DNA from: Flavobacteriia bacterium
GTDB taxonomy: Bacteria > Bacteroidota > Bacteroidia > Flavobacteriales > Flavobacteriaceae
Reading direction: 5' to 3'
Assembly: GCA_018500075.1 (NCBI GenBank)
Contig: JAHBAN010000213.1
Location: 1 to 7,950 of the forward strand
DNA length: 7,950 bases
The notes beneath the pieces are model-generated. The model had not been told where the DNA came from. It was given only the letters and a program-made list of their open reading frames with translations, and ran no database searches. This document shows positions 1 to 6,141 of this stretch, piece by piece (position 1 is the stretch's first letter; each line of letters begins with the position of its first letter). A program made the translations under genes and the position numbers.

Positions 1-646
1 GACCCGCTCGGGCCTGACCCAACCGCCCAAATTCGGCCCCCGCCTGCTGTGGCAGACCGCCCGACGCCCCGCCTGGGCCTTGGGGATGCTCCAAAGCGGC
101 GCGCCACGGATGCGCACGCTTGATGCCTATATCAAAGACGACCGCAACCTGCCGCCCACCGCCCATATCGGCTACCTGCTGCGCACCTCTCCCGATGTCG
201 CCTACCTCAGGCGCCTGCGGGCGCTCTGGGATGGTCCGCTGGTGGTCAAAGGCATCATGGACCCGGCCTCCGTGCAGTGTCTGGAGCGCGAGGGCGTCGA
301 TGCGCTCTGGGTCTCAAATCACGCCGGCCGCCAGTTTGACGGCGCCCCCGCCAGTATTGAAGCCCTGCCCCATATCCGCGCCGCCTCCAGCCTGCCGATC
401 CTGTTTGACAGCGGCATTGAAGGCGGCCTTGATATTCTGCGCGCGCTGGCGCTTGGCGCAGATTTCGTCATGCTCGGGCGCGCCTGGCACTATGCGCTCG
501 CCGCCCTTGGCGCGCGCGGCCCTCAACATCTGACAGAGATGCTCACCGCCGATCTGATCGCCAATTTGGGCCAGATCGGCGTGGAGAGCCTCCCCGATCT
601 GCCCAAGCGGATGCTCCCGCCCGAGCCTTCTTTTTTATTGCCCTAA
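1..646 (+). CDS. FMN-dependent alpha-hydroxy-acid dehydrogenase (L-lactate dehydrogenase-like), C-terminal part
   Basis: This is the last 214 residues of a family normally about 380 residues long; the reading frame is open through the left edge, so the start lies outside the window. The protein is a TIM-barrel flavoenzyme that oxidises a 2-hydroxy acid, probably L-lactate, to the 2-oxo acid using FMN. Visible family motifs are LVVKGI (flavin-contacting Lys), SNHAGRQFDG with the catalytic His and the substrate-carboxylate Arg, FDSGI, and ALGADFVMLGRA in the phosphate-binding part of the barrel. One oddity is GIEGG where most family members have GIRRG or GIRNG, so a usual FMN-phosphate Arg is a Glu. 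The next gene is pyruvate carboxylase, which would use the pyruvate formed. The family is certain; the substrate is inferred, and related proteins oxidise glycolate or mandelate. The gene ends in a T-rich stretch and TAA at 644-646. Confidence 0.9.
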   Translation, partial: TRSGLTQPPKFGPRLLWQTARRPAWALGMLQSGAPRMRTLDAYIKDDRNLPPTAHIGYLLRTSPDVAYLRRLRALWDGPLVVKGIMDPASVQCLEREGVDALWVSNHAGRQFDGAPASIEALPHIRAASSLPILFDSGIEGGLDILRALALGADFVMLGRAWHYALAALGARGPQHLTEMLTADLIANLGQIGVESLPDLPKRMLPPEPSFLLP

Positions 647-661
647 ATATCCCGGGGGGAA

Positions 662-732
662 GAGGCAAAGCCGCAGGGTTTGCCTCCCGGGGGCAGAGCC
701 CCCCAATTAAACCTGTGGGGCAGCGCCGCCCC
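662..732. repeat. cluster of three GC-rich hairpins after the hydroxy-acid dehydrogenase gene
   Basis: Three inverted repeats stand in a row. GAGGCAAA (662-669) pairs with TTTGCCTC (679-686) across a 9-nt loop. GGGGGC (689-694) pairs with GCCCCC (698-703) across AGA. GGGGC (717-721) pairs with GCCCC (728-732) across 6 nt. None is followed by a T-run, so this is not a textbook intrinsic terminator, although it may end or stabilise the upstream transcript. From memory, blocks of this kind (CCCGGG, then GGGGGCAGAGCCCCC) recur in intergenic gaps of Rhodobacterales, so a dispersed repeat family is likely. Confidence 0.6.
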
Positions 733-845
733 AATCACGGCGCAAGACGCTCCCTCCCCGTCGCAGCCGGCAACACCTCGGTCGCATTCCGACCCAAGCC
801 CGCCCGCAAGACCCGCTAGACAGGGGCGAAAAGACTGTTGAAAAA

Positions 846-866
846 TTGGTAAAATAAGTTTACCAA
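846..866. promoter_or_regulatory. perfect inverted repeat in AT-rich patch, candidate operator for pyc
   Basis: TTGGTAAA (846-853) and TTTACCAA (859-866) are exact reverse complements separated by 5 nt (ATAAG). The repeat sits about 86 bp before the pyc start in the only AT-rich stretch of the gap. TTGAAA at 838-843 could be a -35 element and TAAAAT at 850-855 could be a -10 element, but the two are too close to form one promoter, so I do not assign one. TTGGT/ACCAA half-sites resemble operators of GntR/FadR-type regulators such as PdhR and LldR, though with wider spacing. Which regulator binds here is unknown. Confidence 0.5.
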
Positions 867-951
867 AATAACGCCGCATCGCAGCATCACCGCGAGCGCG
901 CATCCAGCGACACGGCGGCCCCGCCACACAGCCCAAGGGAAAAGCTTTATC

Positions 952-3900
952 ATGCCTGAGTTCAAGAAAATCCTGATCGCCAACCGTGGCGAGATCGCCA
1001 TTCGCATCATGCGCGCCGCCAATGAAATGGGCAAAAAAACGGTCGCCATCTATGCCGAAGAAGACAAGCTCGGCCTGCACCGCTTCAAAGCCGATGAAGC
1101 CTATAGAATCGGTCAGGGCATGGGACCGGTGGCCGCCTATCTCAGCATTCCCGAAATCATCCGCGTCGCGCGCGCTTCGGGGGCCGACGCCATTCATCCG
1201 GGCTACGGGCTGCTGTCGGAAAACCCTGATTTCGTCGATGCCTGCGACGCCGCCGGCATCACTTTCATCGGCCCGAAAGCCGCGACCATGCGCGCTCTGG
1301 GCGATAAGGCCAGCGCGCGCCGCGTCGCCATCGAGGCCGGCGTGCCGGTGATCCCGGCCACCGAGGTTCTGGGCGAGGATATGGACCTCACCCTCGCCGA
1401 GGCCCGCGCAGTCGGCTTCCCTTTGATGCTCAAAGCCAGCTGGGGCGGCGGCGGACGCGGAATGCGCCCGATTTTCAACGAAAAAGAACTGCCCGAGAAG
1501 GTCATGGAAGGCCGCCGCGAGGCCGAAGCCGCCTTTGGCAATGGCGAGGGCTATCTTGAAAAAATGATCACCCGCGCGCGCCATGTCGAGGTGCAAATCC
1601 TCGGCGACAGCCACGGCCAGATCTATCACTTGTTTGAGCGCGACTGCTCGGTGCAGCGCCGTAACCAGAAAGTCGTGGAGCGCGCCCCCGCGCCCTATCT
1701 CTCCGAGGCCCAGCGCACCGAGATTTGCGAGCTGGGGCGCAAGATCTGCGCCCATGTGAACTATGAATGCGCCGGCACGGTCGAATTCCTGATGGATATG
1801 GACAGCGGCCAGTTCTATTTCATCGAGGTCAACCCCCGCGTGCAGGTCGAACACACGGTGACAGAAGAGGTCACCGGCATCGACATCGTTCAGGCCCAGA
1901 TCAAAATCGCCGAGGGCAAAACGCTCGCCGCCGCCACAGGCAAGCCGACACAGGACGATGTGCGCCTCAACGGCCATGCGCTCCAGACACGGATCACCAC
2001 AGAAGACCCGCAAAACAACTTTATCCCCGATTACGGCCGCATCACCGCCTATCGCAGCGCCACAGGCATGGGCATCCGCCTTGACGGCGGCACAGCCTAT
2101 ACCGGCGGCGTCATCACCCGCTATTACGACAGCCTTCTCGTCAAGGTCACAGCCCACGCCCAGACGCCCGAAGCGGCGATTGCGCGGATGGACCGCGCGC
2201 TGCGCGAATTCCGGATTCGCGGCGTGAGCACCAATATCGCCTTTGTCGAAAACCTGCTCAAACACCCGACCTTCCTCTCCAATGAATACACCACGAAATT
2301 CATCGACGAGACGCCCGATCTCTTCTCGTTCAAAAAGCGCCGCGACCGTGGCACCAAAGTGCTGACCTATATCGCCGACATCACAGTCAACGGCCACCCC
2401 GAGACCACAAACCGCCCCAAGCCTGCCGCCGACCTCAAAGAGCCGCGCCCGCCGGCCCTGCGCGCCGCCGAGCCGGTCCCCGGCACACGCAGCCTGCTGG
2501 ACGCCCAAGGCCCCAAGGCCGTCGCCGACTGGATGCTGGCGCAAAAACAGCTCCTCCTGACCGACACAACGATGCGCGACGGGCACCAGTCGCTGCTGGC
2601 CACACGGATGCGCTCGATCGATATGATCAAAATCGCGCCCGCCTATGCCGCCAATCTGCCCGAGCTGTTTTCTGTCGAATGCTGGGGCGGGGCGACCTTT
2701 GATGTGGCCTACCGCTTCTTGCAGGAATGCCCCTGGCAACGCCTGCGCGATCTGCGCCGCGCCCTGCCCAATGTGATGACCCAGATGCTTTTGCGCGCCT
2801 CAAACGGGGTGGGTTATACCAACTACCCGGACAATGTGGTGGCAAGCTTTGTCGCCCAGGCCGCCAAATCGGGGGTCGATGTTTTTCGGGTGTTTGACAG
2901 CCTCAACTGGGTCGAAAATATGCGCGTCGCCATGGACGCCGTGCAAGACAGCGGCAAACTCTGCGAAGGCACAATCTGCTACACAGGCGATATCCTCGAC
3001 CCCGCCCGCGCCAAATATGACCTCAAATATTACGTCGCCATGGCCAAAGAGCTGGAAGCCGCCGGCGCGCATATCCTCGGCCTGAAAGACATGGCCGGCC
3101 TGCTCAAGCCCGCCTCTGCCGAAATCCTTGTGAAAACACTCAAAGAAGAGGTCGCAATCCCGATCCACTTCCACACCCATGATACCTCCGGCATCGCCGG
3201 CGCCACCATTCTCGCCGCCGCCCGCGCCGGTGTGGATGCGGTGGATGCCGCGATGGATGCCTTCTCCGGCGGCACCTCCCAACCCTGCCTCGGCTCGATC
3301 GTCGAAGCCCTGCGCCACACCGAGCGCGACACAAAGATCAACCCGACCGCCGTGCGCGAGATATCTGACTACTGGGAGCAGGTCCGCGCCCAATATGTCG
3401 CCTTTGAATCAGGCCTCGCCGCCCCTGCCTCCGAGGTCTACCTGCACGAAATGCCGGGTGGACAGTTCACCAACCTCAAGGCACAGGCACGCTCGCTCGG
3501 CCTTGAAGAGCGCTGGCACGACGTCGCCAAAACCTATGCAGATGTGAACCAGATGTTCGGCGATATCGTCAAAGTCACCCCAAGCTCCAAAGTTGTGGGC
3601 GACATGGCGCTGATGATGGTCTCCCAGGGGCTGAGCCGCAATGATGTGGAAAACCCCGACAAAGACGTCGCCTTCCCCGACAGCGTGATCGACATGATGC
3701 GCGGCAACCTCGGCCAGCCCCCCGGCGGCTTTCCGGCACAGATCGTCAAGAAAATCCTCAAAGACGAACTGCCCGAGACATCCCGCCCGGGCGCACATCT
3801 GCCGCCGGTGGATCTCGAAGCCACCCGCGCCGCCGTCATGGCCGAGCTGGACGGCCTACCGATTGATGACGAGGACCTCAACGGCTATTTGATGTATCCC

Positions 3901-4395
3901 AAAGTCTTTATGGACTATATGGGCCGCCACCGCGCCTATGGCCCGGTGCGCACCCTGCCCACCAAAACCTTTTTCTACGGCATGGAACCCTCCGAGGAGA
4001 TCACCGCCGAGATCGACCCCGGCAAAACACTCGAAATCCGCCTCTCTGCGGTGGGCGAAACAACAGATGACGGCGAGGTCAAAGTCTTCTTTGAGCTGAA
4101 CGGCCAGCCGCGCACCATCCGCGTGCCCAACCGCCTTGTCAAATCCCAGACCGCCCAGCGCCCCAAAGCCGACCAGAGCAACCCCGACCACATCGGCGCA
4201 CCGATGCCCGGCGTTGTCGCCTCGGTCGCGGTCACGGTCGGTCAGGAGGTCAAAGAAGGCGATATGCTGCTCACCATCGAGGCCATGAAAATGGAAACAG
4301 GCATCCACGCCGAACGCGCCGCCAAAGTGAAGGCCGTCCACGTCCACGCCGGCGGCCAGATCGACGCCAAAGACCTGATGATCGAGCTGGAGTAA
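952..4395 (+). CDS. pyc: pyruvate carboxylase
   Basis: The 1147-residue, biotin-dependent cytoplasmic enzyme carboxylates pyruvate to oxaloacetate with ATP and bicarbonate, refilling the TCA cycle. The biotin carboxylase domain covers roughly residues 5-450, with the ATP-grasp glycine loop WGGGGRGM (164-171) and the active-site strand FIEVNPRVQVEHTVTE (290-305). The carboxyltransferase domain covers about 530-800, with TDTTMRDGHQS (537-547, metal ligand D543), the LKDMAG lysine K712 (expected to be carbamylated) and metal ligands H741 and H743 in HFHTHD. T876 in VTPSSK matches the catalytic threonine. The C-terminal carrier domain has EAMKMETG with biotinyl-lysine K1113. These residues sit at a constant offset of 6 from the Rhizobium etli enzyme (K718, T882, K1119) as I recall it, so full length and activity are expected. 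The ATG follows AAGGGA at 935-940. The gene appears to be transcribed alone. Confidence 0.98.
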   Translation: MPEFKKILIANRGEIAIRIMRAANEMGKKTVAIYAEEDKLGLHRFKADEAYRIGQGMGPVAAYLSIPEIIRVARASGADAIHPGYGLLSENPDFVDACDAAGITFIGPKAATMRALGDKASARRVAIEAGVPVIPATEVLGEDMDLTLAEARAVGFPLMLKASWGGGGRGMRPIFNEKELPEKVMEGRREAEAAFGNGEGYLEKMITRARHVEVQILGDSHGQIYHLFERDCSVQRRNQKVVERAPAPYLSEAQRTEICELGRKICAHVNYECAGTVEFLMDMDSGQFYFIEVNPRVQVEHTVTEEVTGIDIVQAQIKIAEGKTLAAATGKPTQDDVRLNGHALQTRITTEDPQNNFIPDYGRITAYRSATGMGIRLDGGTAYTGGVITRYYDSLLVKVTAHAQTPEAAIARMDRALREFRIRGVSTNIAFVENLLKHPTFLSNEYTTKFIDETPDLFSFKKRRDRGTKVLTYIADITVNGHPETTNRPKPAADLKEPRPPALRAAEPVPGTRSLLDAQGPKAVADWMLAQKQLLLTDTTMRDGHQSLLATRMRSIDMIKIAPAYAANLPELFSVECWGGATFDVAYRFLQECPWQRLRDLRRALPNVMTQMLLRASNGVGYTNYPDNVVASFVAQAAKSGVDVFRVFDSLNWVENMRVAMDAVQDSGKLCEGTICYTGDILDPARAKYDLKYYVAMAKELEAAGAHILGLKDMAGLLKPASAEILVKTLKEEVAIPIHFHTHDTSGIAGATILAAARAGVDAVDAAMDAFSGGTSQPCLGSIVEALRHTERDTKINPTAVREISDYWEQVRAQYVAFESGLAAPASEVYLHEMPGGQFTNLKAQARSLGLEERWHDVAKTYADVNQMFGDIVKVTPSSKVVGDMALMMVSQGLSRNDVENPDKDVAFPDSVIDMMRGNLGQPPGGFPAQIVKKILKDELPETSRPGAHLPPVDLEATRAAVMAELDGLPIDDEDLNGYLMYPKVFMDYMGRHRAYGPVRTLPTKTFFYGMEPSEEITAEIDPGKTLEIRLSAVGETTDDGEVKVFFELNGQPRTIRVPNRLVKSQTAQRPKADQSNPDHIGAPMPGVVASVAVTVGQEVKEGDMLLTIEAMKMETGIHAERAAKVKAVHVHAGGQIDAKDLMIELE

Positions 4396-4428
4396 CCACA
4401 GCGCGCCGGCCCGCCCTAACCTCGGGTT

Positions 4429-4451
4429 GCGCTTTGGCTGCGCCAAAGCGC
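4429..4451. repeat. 10-bp perfect hairpin after pyc
   Basis: GCGCTTTGGC (4429-4438) pairs exactly with GCCAAAGCGC (4442-4451) across a 3-nt TGC loop. It starts 33 nt after the pyc stop codon. There is no T-run after it, so it is a probable 3'-end stabilising structure or part of a repeat element together with the next hairpin, not a classical terminator. Confidence 0.7.
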
Positions 4452-4456
4452 CCCGT

Positions 4457-4502
4457 GGCGCGGGTGCGGGGGCCAGCCACGGCTGGCCCCCGCACCCGCG
4501 CC
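4457..4502. repeat. 22-bp perfect inverted repeat (large hairpin) after pyc
   Basis: The arm at 4457-4478 (beginning GGCGCGGG, ending GGCCAGCC) is the exact reverse complement of the arm at 4481-4502, with only AC between them; in practice the loop would be CACG closed by 21 base pairs. This is by far the strongest secondary structure in the window. It follows the 10-bp hairpin by 5 nt and lacks a downstream T-run. It may act as the pyc transcript end or be a copy of a dispersed intergenic palindrome. Confidence 0.75.
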
Positions 4503-4859
4503 CGCTCAACGAGATCTCTTGGCGCTCCAGCCGCACCGAGACCCGGCCTTGAGCCGACGATCAGGCGGCACAGCCTGCGTTATGGATATTTATAGAAAGA
4601 AAAAGCAAAGCGGCCTGCCCCCGCGCGTCGGGGGCTATCTGCTCTGCGGGCAGAGGCGCGCTCGCTGCTGCCGCGACCCGCAATCTGGCCCCCTCACGTC
4701 ACGATCAGAGGCTCTGTGGCGCTCTTTTTGCGCTCGGGTAGATGGGCGCTGCGACGCTCTGGCCCGCGCCTGTGAGAGGCCGCACGGCGACAGATAGCCG
4801 CCAAGGATGTCTTAACATCATCTTTACCCTGCGCACGCAGTCTTCACCTTCGGCCTGTT

Positions 4860-4877
4860 TTTTGCAAAATCGCAAAA
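4860..4877. promoter_or_regulatory. TTTTGCAAAA palindrome with an extra GCAAAA, candidate regulator site
   Basis: TTTTGCAAAA (4860-4869) is a perfect 10-bp palindrome, and GCAAAA at 4872-4877 repeats its right half. TTTGCAAA is the half-site I recall for ScfR-type regulators such as PccR (propionyl-CoA carboxylase regulator) in Rhodobacter, but only one full half-site is present. The role as an operator is inferred. Confidence 0.3.
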
Positions 4878-4889
4878 CTGCAACAGGGG

Positions 4890-4920
4890 GTGCACGCAGT
4901 GTGCACGCATTGTGCACGGT
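4890..4920. repeat. three direct GTGCAC boxes with 11-bp period
   Basis: GTGCACGCA at 4890-4898, GTGCACGCA at 4901-4909 and GTGCACGGT at 4912-4920 start exactly 11 bp apart, about one helical turn, so a protein would see all three on the same face of DNA. Each core GTGCAC is itself a palindrome. A degenerate fourth copy, GCGCACGCA, lies at 4831-4839. The boxes are about 130-160 bp upstream of the MAPEG gene. They look like a cooperative binding site, but no known regulator is assigned. Confidence 0.5.
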
Positions 4921-5050
4921 TTTCACCCCCCCCGAATCGCGGCCAGCGAAAGTCTTAACGGCGCGTTTTGAGAGGCGATTGACGCGTGGTTTTGCTTGCG
5001 CCCCGAGCCGCCACAGCCCAGGCTTTGGCTCTGCACAGAAAGGCTCTGCC

Positions 5051-5434
5051 ATGCTCGTTATCACCCCGCTTTACGCCGCCCCGATCGGGCTTGTGTTTCT
5101 GGCGCTCAGCCTCAATGTGATCCGCCAGCGCTTTGCGCATCGGGTCTCTGTGGGCGATGGCGGCGAAACCGCCCTGATCAAAGCCATGCGCGCCCAGTCC
5201 AACTGTGCCGAATATGCGCCGCTCACGCTTTTGCTGATCGTCATGGCCGAACTTCAGGGCGCCCCCGGCTGGTGGATCCATCTGCTCGGGGCTGCGCTGC
5301 TGCTTGGACGGCTCGCCCATGCCTATGGTTTTGCGCGCAGGCCGCAAATTATCTTGCTTCGCAAAACAGGAATGTATCTCACGTTTTCAGCGCTTTTGCT
5401 GGCCTCTGTGAGCGGCCTTGCGCTGGCCGTCTGA
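5051..5434 (+). CDS. MAPEG family integral membrane protein
   Basis: The 127-residue protein belongs to the MAPEG family (membrane-associated proteins in eicosanoid and glutathione metabolism), whose bacterial members are mostly uncharacterised and often called glutathione S-transferase-like or YecN-like. Four hydrophobic segments fit the family: about residues 4-24, 56-68, 74-92 and 106-126. The family signature is RAQSNCAEYAPL (47-58), followed by LGRLAHAYG (85-93) and the RKTGMYLTF stretch (104-112). I chose ATG 5051 because AGAAAGG (5037-5043) lies 7 nt upstream and the family begins right before the first membrane segment; the frame stays open back to 4742, but that extension is not MAPEG-like. 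A glutathione-linked role in the inner membrane is a family inference. The gene appears monocistronic, with long gaps on both sides. The family call is firm; the substrate is unknown. Confidence 0.9.
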   Translation: MLVITPLYAAPIGLVFLALSLNVIRQRFAHRVSVGDGGETALIKAMRAQSNCAEYAPLTLLLIVMAELQGAPGWWIHLLGAALLLGRLAHAYGFARRPQIILLRKTGMYLTFSALLLASVSGLALAV

Positions 5435-5473
5435 CCCCGCACGAAAAAAACATCGCTTTGTGCACTTTTCCTC

Positions 5474-5501
5474 TTGCGGCCCAGCGCGGCATTTATTAGA
5501 T
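5474..5501 (+). promoter_or_regulatory. possible promoter of tRNA-Gly
   Basis: TTGCGG (5474-5479) is an acceptable -35 element, and TTAGAT (5496-5501) lies 16 bp downstream as a weak -10, with TATTAG (5494-5499) overlapping it. The spacing to the tRNA 5' end at 5519 would put the transcription start about 10 nt before the mature RNA. Only the -35 is a good match. Confidence 0.3.
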
Positions 5502-5518
5502 CACCCCTACCCAAGGAA

Positions 5519-5593
5519 GCGGGCGTAGCTCAGGGGTAGAGCATAACCTTGCCAAGGTTAGGGTCGGGCGTTCGAATCGCCTCGCCCGCTCCA
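5519..5593 (+). tRNA. tRNA-Gly, anticodon GCC
   Basis: The whole cloverleaf can be read. The acceptor stem GCGGGCG (5519-5525) pairs with CGCCCGC (5583-5589). The D-arm contains AGCTCAGGGGTAGAGC. The anticodon stem TAACC (5544-5548) pairs with GGTTA (5556-5560) around loop TTGCCAA, giving anticodon GCC at 5551-5553. The T-arm is GGGCG, TTCGAAT, CGCCT, with one G-U pair. The discriminator is T at 5590, and the CCA end is encoded (5591-5593). It reads glycine codons GGC and GGU, which are heavily used in this genome. It stands alone, with no integrase or repeated 3' end in the window. Confidence 0.98.
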
Positions 5594-5616
5594 ATTTCTC
5601 TCTCGGGAGAAACGAT

Positions 5617-5640
5617 AAAGGTCACCTTCGGGTGGCCTTT
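5617..5640 (+). terminator. intrinsic terminator after tRNA-Gly
   Basis: AAAGGTCACC (5617-5626) and GGTGGCCTTT (5631-5640) form a 10-bp stem with one G-U pair, capped by a TTCG tetraloop. The right arm ends in TTT and is followed by CGTCGTTTT. A smaller hairpin, TTTCTC (5595-5600) with GAGAAA (5607-5612), lies between it and the tRNA and could guide 3' processing. Confidence 0.75.
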
Positions 5641-5777
5641 CGTCGTTTTGACGCTCCGCACTTGGGCCGCGCTCCCGCCCCGCCGCGCGCAGCCCTCAAA
5701 CGGCCTTAACACCGGACCGTTAAACAGGGCAAAACAGCCCCCTGCAAAAGGCACAAAGAGCCGCGAAAATAAATTTG

Positions 5778-5807
5778 AAAAAAATCAGAACGCCTTGAAG
5801 GTCAAGG
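5778..5807 (-). terminator. possible weak terminator at the 3' end of the RAM-domain gene
   Basis: On the minus strand a 6-bp hairpin (CCTTGA, loop CCT, TCAAGG; plus-strand 5793-5807) lies inside the last codons. Seven T residues (5778-5784) directly follow the stop codon. The 8-nt distance between the stem and the T-run is longer than usual for an intrinsic terminator, so this is tentative. Confidence 0.3.
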
Positions 5808-6024
5808 TGGTCAAAGACCGCTCGATCCCGTCCACATCCAACACCCGCTCATTCACAAACTTCCCAACGTCCACCCCCTCAGGCACATAGGCTTTCAAAA
5901 GGAGGTCCCACTCGCCGCTCGTTGAATAGAGTTCGGAATGCAATTCTTTCAAAACAAGCGCCTCAGCGACCCGATAGGTCGTGCCGGGCTTGCATCTGAG
6001 TTGAACAAACACACAGTCTGACAT
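5785..6024 (-). CDS. stand-alone Lrp/AsnC ligand-binding (RAM) domain protein
   Basis: The 79-residue product corresponds to the C-terminal effector-binding half of Lrp/AsnC regulators and has no helix-turn-helix. Recognisable features are VFVQLRCKPGTTYRVAEAL at the N-terminus, the HSELYSTSGEWDLLLKAYV core with the family Gly-Asp/Glu-Trp/Tyr-Asp turn, and the closing GIERSLTTLTFKAF. Such RAM domains form oligomers that bind amino acids at subunit interfaces, so it may sense an amino acid or modulate a true Lrp protein; this is family inference and no specific job is known. I chose the start at 6024 because GAAGGAAA (complement of 6030-6037) precedes it by about 6 nt and the family begins here; an in-frame start at 6081 would add 19 basic, non-homologous residues. 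It is divergent from hisB, which makes a link to amino-acid supply plausible but unproven. Confidence 0.9.
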   Translation of the reverse strand: MSDCVFVQLRCKPGTTYRVAEALVLKELHSELYSTSGEWDLLLKAYVPEGVDVGKFVNERVLDVDGIERSLTTLTFKAF

Positions 6025-6135
6025 GGCGCTTTCCTTCTTGCGTTGCGCCCTGACACTGCCACGCAGACGCAACAGGCGCAACGGCTCTTGTCAACCGATT
6101 GTATCTCGGGGCTTTTCCCGCGCGCCGCTGCGCCC

Positions 6136-6141
6136 TATAAG
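6136..6141 (+). promoter_or_regulatory. -10 element of the hisBH promoter
   Basis: TATAAG (6136-6141) matches the -10 consensus at five of six positions in a GC-rich setting. It would start transcription near 6148, giving a short leader before the ribosome site AAAGGA (6152-6157), which is 7 nt from the hisB ATG. The -35 region at about 6113-6118 (TTTTCC) is poor. The leader is too short for a his-type attenuator. Confidence 0.5.

Larger units (their letters stand above)
647..951. other. 305-bp intergenic region upstream of pyc
   Basis: I see no gene here. The left third (about 650-735) holds three successive GC-rich hairpins. The middle (735-830) is plain GC-rich sequence with no signal I can name. 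The right part (about 838-872) is strikingly AT-rich and contains an inverted repeat. The pyc ribosome binding site (AAGGGA, 935-940) closes the region, 11 nt before the ATG. Confidence 0.7.
4396..5050. other. 655-bp intergenic region between pyc and the MAPEG gene
   Basis: No open frame here has a recognisable product; the short plus- and minus-strand frames are rich in Arg, Ala, Gly and Pro and look like GC-driven artefacts. In order, the region contains two strong hairpins (4429-4502), an AT-rich patch (about 4580-4610), a third hairpin (GCCCCCG 4617-4623 with CGGGGGC 4629-4635), a small CTCTG/CAGAG hairpin (4642-4655), a TTTTGCAAAA palindrome (4860-4869) and three phased GTGCAC boxes (4890-4917). 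GTCTTAAC occurs twice (4809-4816 and 4952-4959). A small RNA or a decayed gene is possible, but I cannot demonstrate either. Confidence 0.6.

Noticed and set aside
643..2739. A 698-codon open frame on the minus strand opposite the first half of pyc
   Set aside because: Its length is explained by the strong G/C bias at the third position of pyc codons, which removes stops on the opposite strand. The translation has low-complexity composition (Gly, Ala, Asp, His, Phe rich), no recognisable domain, and overlaps a gene whose identity is certain.
3856..4536. A 226-codon minus-strand frame opposite the end of pyc
   Set aside because: It is a shadow of the biotin carrier region of pyc, with low-complexity composition and no recognisable domain.
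4519..4797. A 92-codon plus-strand frame in the gap after pyc
   Set aside because: It is Arg/Ala/Cys-rich, starts without a ribosome site, overlaps the GC-rich hairpins and resembles no family I know.
4742..5050. N-terminal extension of the MAPEG protein by 103 residues in the same frame
   Set aside because: The extension is not hydrophobic or MAPEG-like, contains the repeat array, and a good ribosome site supports the start at 5051.
4705..5064. A 119-codon minus-strand frame in the same gap
   Set aside because: There is no domain and no ribosome site; it runs across the GTGCAC boxes and into the start of the MAPEG gene.
5519..5593. tRNA-Gly as an integration site for a mobile element
   Set aside because: No integrase, no repeat of the tRNA 3' end and no composition shift is visible downstream; the flanking genes are ordinary chromosomal genes.
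5549..5890. A 113-codon plus-strand frame across tRNA-Gly, its terminator and the RAM-domain gene
   Set aside because: It begins inside the tRNA and overlaps three better-supported features.
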